Assembly (NCBI GenBank): GCA_945948535.1
Contig: CAMFBN010000005.1
Coordinates: 27,244 to 91,243 of the forward strand
Source of the DNA: an uncultured Clostridia bacterium
Lineage (GTDB): Bacteria > Bacillota > Clostridia > Oscillospirales > Oscillospiraceae
Length of the DNA stretch: 64,000 nt
Direction: 5' to 3'
Shown here: positions 59,679-64,000 of the stretch, one piece after another
Layout: each line of letters opens with the position of its first letter
How positions within the stretch are numbered: the stretch's first letter is position 1
Translations under genes and position numbers: made by a program
The notes under the pieces: generated by a model
What the model saw: only the letters and a program-made list of their open reading frames with translations
The model's database searches: none
Told to the model about the DNA's origin: nothing

Positions 59679-59760
59679 GCAGAATGCCCCTATGGATACA
59701 TGGGTGGGGGTTCGTCTGTACAGCCCTTTCGGTGCGCCAACACCGGGAGGGCATTTTTTA
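59679..59760 (+). ncRNA. Candidate small structured RNA next to the integrase
   Basis: About 80 nt between a promoter and a strong terminator, no ORF. Hairpin GGGC-AGAAT-GCCC (59677-59689), a G-rich middle (TGGGTGGGGG), and the terminator GCCCT-tt-CGGTG ... CACCG-gg-AGGGC (59723-59752) with T6. Family not recognised. It is divergent from int and could control int expression or phage functions. Confidence 0.55.
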
Positions 59761-59869
59761 TTGCACGGGGGATTGCACGCGTGTGATTTCAGGAAACGAT
59801 TTAACAAAATTTACAGAAATCCTTTTGTGAATTTGTGAAATTGGTGACTTCACCGATTTGCACAGCCTG

Positions 59870-59907
59870 CCGCTTCGGTGCTGGTTACACCGGGGCGGTT
59901 TTTTATT
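59870..59907 (+). terminator. Second plus-strand terminator, same architecture as the sRNA terminator
   Basis: CCGC-tt-CGGTG (59870-59880), 7-nt loop, CACCG-gg-GCGG (59888-59898), then T6-ATTG. The internal tt/gg loop and CGGTG helix are identical to those at 59723-59759 while the outer stem differs with pairing kept. The rest of 59761-59870 shows a GGTGA-ctTCACC hairpin at about 59842-59854 and no gene. Confidence 0.7.
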
Positions 59908-60008
59908 GGAACAGGGAGGTTATATTCGTCTGGATGACTTTTTCATAGCGGGACAGCTCTGCGGCAGTGAAGCCGGATTTTTGCTTCCTTTGGGTACATC
60001 GGATTCAC
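59903..60008 (-). pseudogene. Small phage-type ORF with an apparent frameshift in an A5 run
   Basis: AGGAGGTCTCCCC precedes a GTG at 60008 (MNPMYPKEAK...), but that frame stops after 21 codons. Removing one A from the A5 run at about 59982 joins it to SGFTAAELSRYEKVIQTNIT and SLFQ, a plausible helical peptide ending at 59903. Either a sequencing error, a decayed gene, or programmed slippage. Confidence 0.35.
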
Positions 60009-60061
60009 GGGGAGACCTCCTATTTGATGGTCATTGGATTCGATTATCTTTTGTAATGGTG

Positions 60062-60724
60062 CTAGCTCCTAATGTAAGCGAATACTATGATAAACAGTAT
60101 TATTCCGAAAAAACTAAGAAACTTTGAAGCAACTATCCGATCGCTGACATTTTTCTCAATCGATAGAAGATAACGATTGAAACATTCAATCAAGCAATGA
60201 TTTACAGCTTTTTGTTCACTTATTTTGTATTCCCTGCATAGGGAATACTTGCTGATTGTCTGTTCATTTTCTCTGCACTCCCAAATTGAGAAGCGAGATT
60301 TCTTGTAAAATTTCCCCACAGGAATAGAAAGAAGTGCGCAAAATACAATCGTAGCTATTGGTATGAACACTTGAAAGATTCTTTCGTGAGCTGCAACAAA
60401 TTCATACATTTCAATTTTTCCAAGTATGATTTTGAATATCATTACAATTGAAGAAAATTGAAGCGCGAAAAATGAAAATGGACCAACTGTATCACCTGAC
60501 CGCCGCAGTTCCTTTGATAGCATGAAATAGCGGCATGCCGGACAGATTACATCCTTTGTATATTTGTTGATCGTGTAGAAATCTGTTGATGGATCTAGGT
60601 CTAGTACCGATGGCATTTCCAGGTCATCAACTTTTGAATACGAGAATTTAGGGCCGTCGTTGCAATACTCCACGAGAAAATAGGTCAGGCAGTGGATTAT
60701 TATCCAAAAAATTGCACAAATCAT
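60062..60724 (-). CDS. AT-rich membrane protein of unknown function between integrase and repressor
   Basis: 220 aa. About four hydrophobic segments (residues 2-18, 84-105, 118-138, 200-218) with a charged middle (RFSIWECRENEQTISKYSLCREYKI) and a CPAC pair (ICPACRYF). GAGAGGTG precedes the ATG. GC is clearly lower than the rest of the window. The position between int and the CI-like repressor is where lysogenic-conversion or superinfection-exclusion genes sit; that role is inference. Confidence 0.7.
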   Translation of the reverse strand: MICAIFWIIIHCLTYFLVEYCNDGPKFSYSKVDDLEMPSVLDLDPSTDFYTINKYTKDVICPACRYFMLSKELRRSGDTVGPFSFFALQFSSIVMIFKIILGKIEMYEFVAAHERIFQVFIPIATIVFCALLSIPVGKFYKKSRFSIWECRENEQTISKYSLCREYKISEQKAVNHCLIECFNRYLLSIEKNVSDRIVASKFLSFFGIILFIIVFAYIRS

Positions 60725-60738
60725 TTTCTATTCACCTC

Positions 60739-61374
60739 TCATATAACCCGGCTCAGAAACTGCACGGCCTTACCAATGATTTCTGCGTTTTCCTGTTCGC
60801 CTCGGATGATGATTGGCGGGTATTTTGGATTCTCGGAACGGAGTTCCAGATAGTCCGGGCCGCGGTATATACGTTTTAGGGTATATTCATCGTCTACGCG
60901 AACAACGCCGATGCGGCCGTCTTCTACATACTCCCCGGTCTTTACGAACACAATGTCTCCATCGAAAATGTGTGCGCCAACCATGCTGTCACCGATACAG
61001 CGGAACACCCGGTCTGCGTCAATGTCTGCCGGGGCCAGCACGGTTTCCTCCTCAATCTCCTTGTGAATGGGGTTGCCGCAGGCCGTTCCGCCTATGACCT
61101 TCCAGCACTTCATGCGGGGGATGGGGAGCAGGGGGCCTTCATAAACGCTCTTTGGTGCTGGATCCTCAGACTTGCCAATCAGCCAAGCCGGGTTTACTGA
61201 TAGTGCGGATGCTATTGATTCAATGACTGGCAGTTTTATTTTCTGTATTTGCCCTGTTTCATACCGCTGGATGGTAGACTTTGCAACGCCAATCTTCTGC
61301 GCCACATCGTCCATAGTAAGGCCGAGCTGCATACGGCGTTCAGCAATGCGAATGCCTATTTCCAAGTTTGTCAT
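60739..61374 (-). CDS. CI/LexA-like repressor (XRE HTH plus S24 peptidase domain)
   Basis: 211 aa. HTH in IRIAERRMQLGLTMDDVAQKIGVAKSTIQRYE, then an S24 domain with self-cleavage site GGTACGNPI (Cys-Gly, as in UmuD, instead of Ala-Gly), nucleophile Ser in CIGDSMVGAHIFDGDIVFV and Lys in DDEYTLKRIYRG. Should be cleaved on DNA damage via RecA, releasing early genes. The start at 61374 has GGGAGTG; autoregulation through O1 is likely. Confidence 0.92.
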   Translation of the reverse strand: MTNLEIGIRIAERRMQLGLTMDDVAQKIGVAKSTIQRYETGQIQKIKLPVIESIASALSVNPAWLIGKSEDPAPKSVYEGPLLPIPRMKCWKVIGGTACGNPIHKEIEEETVLAPADIDADRVFRCIGDSMVGAHIFDGDIVFVKTGEYVEDGRIGVVRVDDEYTLKRIYRGPDYLELRSENPKYPPIIIRGEQENAEIIGKAVQFLSRVI

Positions 61375-61400
61375 AGTATCACTCCCTTCTTTCACAAAAG

Positions 61401-61429
61401 AGTATACCACCAATAATTGCACAGTGCAA
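61401..61429 (-). promoter_or_regulatory. Promoter of the repressor gene
   Basis: Minus strand: TTGCAC (61424-61429), 17-nt spacer, TATACT (61401-61406). The -35 is part of operator O1. Confidence 0.7.
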
Positions 61430-61517
61430 TAGTAAATTGTCAAAAAAAGCGAAAAAGTTGCGTTATGCTATTGACAAAACGCAAATGTGGATTTACAATA
61501 AAGTTGCGTAATGCGAC
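61416..61517. promoter_or_regulatory. Operator cluster O1-O3 of the CI/Cro switch
   Basis: Three 15-bp sites of the form RTTGC-N5-GCAAY: ATTGCACAGTGCAAT (61416-61430, perfect), GTTGCGTTATGCTAT (61457-61471), GTTGCGTAATGCGAC (61503-61517). O1 covers the repressor -35, O2 touches the early -35, O3 covers the early start point. Confidence 0.75.
61471..61499 (+). promoter_or_regulatory. Early rightward promoter (cro-like gene)
   Basis: TTGACA (61471-61476), 17-nt spacer, TACAAT (61494-61499), flanked by operators O2 and O3. Confidence 0.85.
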
Positions 61518-61531
61518 AAGGAGGTGAAATT

Positions 61532-61738
61532 ATGCTGAACGTAAATAAGATTAAGGGACGAATGCGCGAATTGCAAATCGTTCAGGCAGACGTTGCAAAG
61601 CGTCTTGGAATCGCAGAATCTACCGCTTCTCAGAAGATTAACGGGAAAAGACCTATGGATTTGGAAGAAGCAATGGAGCTGGCCGATATGTTGCGCATTG
61701 ATAGCGGAGAATTTGGCGTCTATTTTTTTTCTGCGTGA
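61532..61738 (+). CDS. Cro-like XRE family regulator
   Basis: 68 aa, a single HTH domain: IKGRMRELQIVQADVAKRLGIAESTASQKINGKRPMDLEEAMELADML. AAGGAGGTG precedes the ATG at 61532. Divergent from the CI-like repressor; first gene of the early region. Confidence 0.9.
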   Translation: MLNVNKIKGRMRELQIVQADVAKRLGIAESTASQKINGKRPMDLEEAMELADMLRIDSGEFGVYFFSA

Positions 61739-61753
61739 GTTGCATAGCGCAAC
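61739..61753. promoter_or_regulatory. Operator O4 downstream of the cro-like gene
   Basis: GTTGCATAGCGCAAC, perfect 5-bp arms with a 5-bp centre, same form as O1-O3. It begins immediately after the cro-like stop codon. Confidence 0.6.
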
Positions 61754-61851
61754 AGTTGACGGAAAAATACCGCCCAGTGAAACCGGACGGGGATTCGTTC
61801 TATATCTTGAAAATCATCATGTTGGTTAGAACGGCGTAGGAATGGTCGTTC

Positions 61852-62208
61852 GCTTGCCTGTAAAATTAGCTTACTCAGGGAAAGGCCTGAAAAGCGTGAT
61901 GGCCAGCCTGTTCGCTCACAGACTGGACACCACTGCTTGTTGTTTCCCACCGCACGCAGAATACCTCCTTTCGGCGTTTTTAACGTGGTGCGACCACGGA
62001 GGTATTCAACCGGAGCGACGGTTGCTTAGTTGCGGCTTCCTCACTTACGGAGCGGCCCGTCTGGCGTGTTGTCAGCCAGAGACTGTGAGAAAGTTACCGG
62101 GAACCCAGATCGAAGTTCGCATAAAGGATTCTATTAAGAAGTCCATATGCATCACCCCTATTCATGGATTTTGCCAAGTACCTGGGTAAGTTAATTTTAC
62201 AGGCAAGC
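61852..62208 (+). ncRNA. Large structured RNA candidate (357 nt) in the early region
   Basis: The stretch 61739-62287 has no convincing ORF. Bases 61852-61879 pair with 62181-62208 over 28 consecutive base pairs, including G61869-U62191 and U61875-G62185. These are valid in plus-strand RNA, but would be C-A mismatches if the minus strand were the RNA. Internal helices: 61959-61968 with 61998-62007 (10 bp, perfect), 61985-61989 with 61993-61997, 62008-62012 with 62019-62023, 62040-62044 with 62085-62089 enclosing 62060-62065 with 62075-62080, 61908-61911 with 61918-61921, and 62142-62146 with 62164-62168. No known large RNA family (GOLLD, ROOL, OLE, HEARO, introns) was recognised. A miniature transposon with long terminal repeats is the main alternative; no target duplication is visible. 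Confidence 0.65.
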
Positions 62209-62247
62209 AGGAAGTGTATCAAGTACGTTTTATTGTACTAAAAGAAA

Positions 62248-62269
62248 ACCGCCCGGTGGGCCGGACGGT
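62248..62269 (-). terminator. Terminator for the minus-strand Cas2-like gene
   Basis: 9-bp stem ACCGTCCGG/CCGGGCGGT on the minus strand with one G-U, 4-nt loop, then TTTTCTTTT. The convergent gene ends at 62403. Confidence 0.7.
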
Positions 62270-62287
62270 GGGAAGGTGGTGATAAGT

Positions 62288-62425
62288 ATGAAAGTAATCG
62301 TAGTCGGGACGCCGCAGGAAATTGCATCCCTCGCATTGGAGCTGCAAGGGATGCAACCAGATACATTTATCCCGTCCGATTCAAGCAGCGAATGTCCCGG
62401 AACTAATCGAAAATGTTCGTGTTAA
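62288..62425 (+). CDS. Small phage-type protein (45 aa)
   Basis: Starts MKVIVVGTPQEIASLALELQ after AAGGTGGTGATAAG and ends with a Cys pair (CSC). The N-terminal strand-turn-helix pattern is common in small early phage proteins. The final 23 bp overlap the end of the convergent Cas2-like gene. Function unknown. Confidence 0.6.
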   Translation: MKVIVVGTPQEIASLALELQGMQPDTFIPSDSSSECPGTNRKCSC

Positions 62426-62678
62426 TAAAGTCCCATTGCTTCTCAGTGAGCCATCCCTGCTTGTTGTTTTTGACCTCAACAACCAAGCAACGGTCGTCAT
62501 CATCAAGGTACGGTTTGATTTTCTGGAACACATCATCCGCTGATTTTATTTCGGACTTAATCAGCCACGATGAATCCCAATAGTGACACCAGTATGTTGA
62601 CGCATCTTTAATCGCCTGATATACGCCTTCGTAATCTTTACCGGTTTTATTGAGGTCATAGGTAATGAAGTAAACCAT
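62403..62678 (-). CDS. SinR-family, Cas2-like small protein, solitary
   Basis: 91 aa. MVYFITYDLNKTGKDYEGVYQAIKD, STYWCHYWDSSWLIKS and LVVEVKNNKQGWLTEKQWDFIN follow the pattern of proteins annotated as SinR family, which have a Cas2/VapD-like ferredoxin fold (start Y-x-I-S/T-Y-D-L). No cas genes or repeat array nearby. AGGAGGTGAAATTC sets the start at 62678. The only minus-strand gene among plus-strand early genes, with its own promoter and terminator, so it may be expressed from the prophage state. Confidence 0.75.
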   Translation of the reverse strand: MVYFITYDLNKTGKDYEGVYQAIKDASTYWCHYWDSSWLIKSEIKSADDVFQKIKPYLDDDDRCLVVEVKNNKQGWLTEKQWDFINTNIFD

Positions 62679-62702
62679 GAATTTCACCTCCTTTCTGAGG
62701 TG

Positions 62703-62731
62703 ATTTTACAACGCAACGGAACTTTTGACAA
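62703..62731 (-). promoter_or_regulatory. Sigma-A promoter of the Cas2-like gene
   Basis: Minus strand: TTGTCA (62726-62731), 17-nt spacer, TAAAAT (62703-62708). The spacer contains a GTTGCGTTGT half-site like the CI/Cro operators. Confidence 0.7.
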
Positions 62732-62746
62732 GAGTACAGAAAGAAA

Positions 62747-62768
62747 ACCGCCTTCTGGTGGAGACGGT
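62747..62768 (-). repeat. ACCGCC hairpin in front of a small gene
   Basis: ACCGCC-N10-GACGGT, a terminator-like stem on the minus strand followed by TTTTCTTT. It resembles hairpins at 62248-62269 and about 61769-61791; each lies shortly before a gene or leader in the early region. Confidence 0.5.
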
Positions 62769-62785
62769 GGATTGGAGGAATGTTT

Positions 62786-62965
62786 ATGGAAGAAAAGAAA
62801 CCCCCCGTTGACCGGGGGAAACTTCTGATTGTTCTGGAACATTGCAGGCATAAAAAATGCTTCAGCTGCCCGAACGAAAAGGATTTGGACTGCTCGAAGC
62901 AACTGCTGGATGATGCAATTTCCTACATCTACTACCTGGAAGAACGGCTGGGGGTTACGGGATGA
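62786..62965 (+). CDS. Small Cys-containing protein (59 aa)
   Basis: MEEKKPPVDRGKLLIVLEHCRHKKCFSCPNEKDLDC followed by a helical end. Four cysteines (CxxxxCxxC...C) could bind zinc. TTGGAGG is 8 nt before the ATG. It overlaps the next gene by 4 nt. Unknown, typical of early phage operons. Confidence 0.65.
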   Translation: MEEKKPPVDRGKLLIVLEHCRHKKCFSCPNEKDLDCSKQLLDDAISYIYYLEERLGVTG

Positions 62966-63123
62966 AGCAGGGAAAGCGGCCAACGCGGGCCCAGCGGAAG
63001 TATATCCAGAGCTTTCGGCTGAACCCGGAGAACTGGCTGGTGGTTAGGGACAACAATGAGGAGTTCGTCATCCGGCACCGGCTGAGCGACAAGGAAAAGA
63101 AACTGCCAAGGAGGGAACGGTAA
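62962..63123 (+). CDS. DUF6906-like small protein
   Basis: 53 aa. MKQGKRPTRAQRKYIQSFRL and NPENWLVVRDNNEEFVIRHR match, from memory, the DUF6906 pattern MKxGKRPTxxQ...LNPENWLV. Basic C-terminus. Overlaps both neighbours by a few nt. Confidence 0.7.
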   Translation: MKQGKRPTRAQRKYIQSFRLNPENWLVVRDNNEEFVIRHRLSDKEKKLPRRER

Positions 63124-63398
63124 TGCCTAGAATCAGGCAAAAGGCGGATGTGTACCGCAATGAGGACTTCCGGCGGGATGTGCTGGTACAACTGGCGCAA
63201 ATGGGGATTCACCAGCGCGACCTGGCCGAACACCTGGGGGTTTGCGACGCAACCATCAGCGTGATGCTGAGGCAGCCGGAGAAGATTCAGGTGGATCGGC
63301 TCAGAAAGCTCATCTCGCTTCTGAAGCTGCCGCCGGAGACCGCGCTTCGGCTGCTTGGATACCAGACAAAGGACATTCGGGAGGTGACGGACGCTTGA
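63123..63398 (+). CDS. Helix-turn-helix protein (XRE-like)
   Basis: 91 aa. Core QLAQMGIHQRDLAEHLGVCDATISVMLRQPEKIQVDRLRKLISLL is an XRE-type HTH, followed by a short helix. AAGGAGGG precedes the ATG that overlaps the previous stop (TAATG). Likely an early regulator. Confidence 0.8.
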   Translation: MPRIRQKADVYRNEDFRRDVLVQLAQMGIHQRDLAEHLGVCDATISVMLRQPEKIQVDRLRKLISLLKLPPETALRLLGYQTKDIREVTDA

Positions 63399-63622
63399 CC
63401 AAGAAGAAGGAAGAATGCTACCAGGGCCCACCGGAGTGCCTGCTGCACAACAAGAATATCCAGCTCTGTTCGGAAAGCCGCTGCTTTCGCTGCGGGTGGA
63501 ATGCGCATGAGGCGCGGATGCGGGAAATCCTGTTCGCCGCCAAAGGGCTGACCATGTGCTCTGACGGGCTGCGGCGGCTGGTGATTCCGGCGAGAAATGA
63601 TGTGAAGGAGGAAGCCATGTGA
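63395..63622 (+). CDS. Small Cys-rich protein, zinc-binding type
   Basis: 75 aa, TTG start after GGGAGGTG. ECYQGPPECLLHNKNIQLCSESRCFRCGWNAHEARMRE has a CxxxC...CxxC arrangement compatible with a zinc knuckle. Overlaps the genes on both sides by 4 nt. Confidence 0.65.
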   Translation: MTKKKEECYQGPPECLLHNKNIQLCSESRCFRCGWNAHEARMREILFAAKGLTMCSDGLRRLVIPARNDVKEEAM

Positions 63623-63978
63623 AACAGATGGTTACGGACATTCAGGATATCCGGGCGGAGCTGGACGATGAGGACGCGCAGCTGATGCGGATGTTCCCCC
63701 GGAGACGGGAGGCGGCGCTGGACGAGATGCTGCTGGTGCAGAAGGATGGGAAGATGTTTCTTCTGCGCAAGGCGGATGTTGCACGGCGGCGGAAGGTACT
63801 TAACGGAATCGTATATTCGGTGATCGGCTGCGTTTGTACGCTGTATCTGATTGTGGCGGTTATGTGCGCCATTTCCGGGAGCGGGCACGGTGGTGTGTAT
63901 CTGCTGCTCTTTGAGCTGTCGCTGCTGCCGTACATCGCAAAGGTGCCGAAGGAGGTTCGGGGAGGTGTTCAGCCATGA
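63619..63978 (+). CDS. Small membrane protein of the early operon
   Basis: 119 aa, GTG start after GAAGGAGG. A charged cytoplasmic first half (RAELDDEDAQLMRMFPRRREAALDEM) and two membrane helices (about residues 62-105). Unknown function. Confidence 0.65.
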   Translation: MKQMVTDIQDIRAELDDEDAQLMRMFPRRREAALDEMLLVQKDGKMFLLRKADVARRRKVLNGIVYSVIGCVCTLYLIVAVMCAISGSGHGGVYLLLFELSLLPYIAKVPKEVRGGVQP

Positions 63979-64000
63979 TGTTCACGCCTGAGGAGCTGGA
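63975..64000 (+). CDS. Partial gene at the right edge
   Basis: ATG at 63975 or 63978 after GGAGGTG, overlapping the previous stop; only MMFTPEEL is in the window. Product unknown. Confidence 0.5.

Larger units (their letters stand above)
58502..64000. mobile_element. Left part of an integrated element (prophage or integrative element), continuing past the window
   Basis: Boundary at the tRNA fragment, integrase next to it, CI/Cro-like divergent regulators, many small early genes without housekeeping function, and an AT-rich stretch (59800-61500). No structural, portal or conjugation gene is in the visible part, so phage or conjugative nature cannot be decided. Confidence 0.8.

Noticed and set aside
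61842..62189. 115-codon plus-strand ORF across the structured region
   Set aside because: No ribosome site, odd composition, and the bases are explained by the nested helices.
61852..62208. Group I or group II intron
   Set aside because: No domain V-like hairpin, no intron-encoded protein, and it lies in an intergenic region rather than splitting a gene.

Overview
The window (about 55-57 percent GC by eye) reads as a spore-forming Clostridia chromosome, most likely Oscillospirales (Oscillospiraceae/Ruminococcaceae). The basis is the sporulation genes spoIIR, spoVAD, spoVAE, ytfJ/gerW and a dacF-type carboxypeptidase, a large Firmicutes-type SRP RNA next to dnaX, two T-box leaders (pheST, alaS), an AddAB recombination nuclease, IreB, and the scpA-scpB-DUF2953-ytfJ-dacF-rluB cluster. 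I see no complete tRNA, rRNA or CRISPR array.

Layout. 1-16 kb: a partial protein-kinase-like gene, surface and membrane proteins, ispE, spoIIR, addB-addA, a convergent spoVAD-spoVAE operon ending in a 34-residue Asn/Gln-rich peptide, two acetyltransferases, a secreted NlpC/P60 endopeptidase and ireB. 16-22 kb: pheS-pheT with a T-box, nnrD, a lipoprotein and a lone MazF toxin. 22.2-24.2 kb is a decayed locus: palindromes, a fragment of a conjugative VirB4 ATPase, a truncated accA, an in-frame fabK-fabG chimera and an intact acpP. This looks like the collapsed remains of a fatty-acid synthesis operon. 24.4-27.3 kb: an esterase fused to an acyltransferase-like domain, with a DUF6320-like partner. 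27.4-27.7 kb: a nested inverted-repeat element. 27.8-58.4 kb: housekeeping genes (gltX, trpS, scpAB cluster, an RpiR regulator, a flavoprotein, a GtrII-like protein, acpP, ffs, dnaX-ebfC-recR, pepF, alaS, comEC-holA-rnmV, an ABC-F protein, mrp, queA).

From 58.5 kb to the window end is the left end of an integrated element (prophage or integrative element). It starts with the 3' end of a tRNA gene (tRNA-Ser-like) acting as an attachment site and a tyrosine integrase. Next come a compact candidate sRNA with its own promoter and terminator, an AT-rich unknown membrane protein, a LexA/CI-like repressor facing a Cro-like regulator across shared operators, and a run of small early genes. Between the Cro-like gene and the small genes is about 550 bp without a convincing ORF. 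It holds a strongly structured candidate RNA (61852-62208) closed by an uninterrupted 28-bp helix containing two G-U wobbles. I consider this the most interesting undescribed object in the window.

Regulation visible in sequence. Most operons have good sigma-A promoters. Three sporulation genes carry forespore-type (sigma-F/sigma-G) promoter matches: spoIIR, spoVAD and dacF. The spoIIR -10 element lies inside the ispE terminator hairpin, so a transcript started there would lack the left arm and should not terminate. Promoters nested in an upstream gene's terminator also occur at ireB and at the rpiR-type gene.
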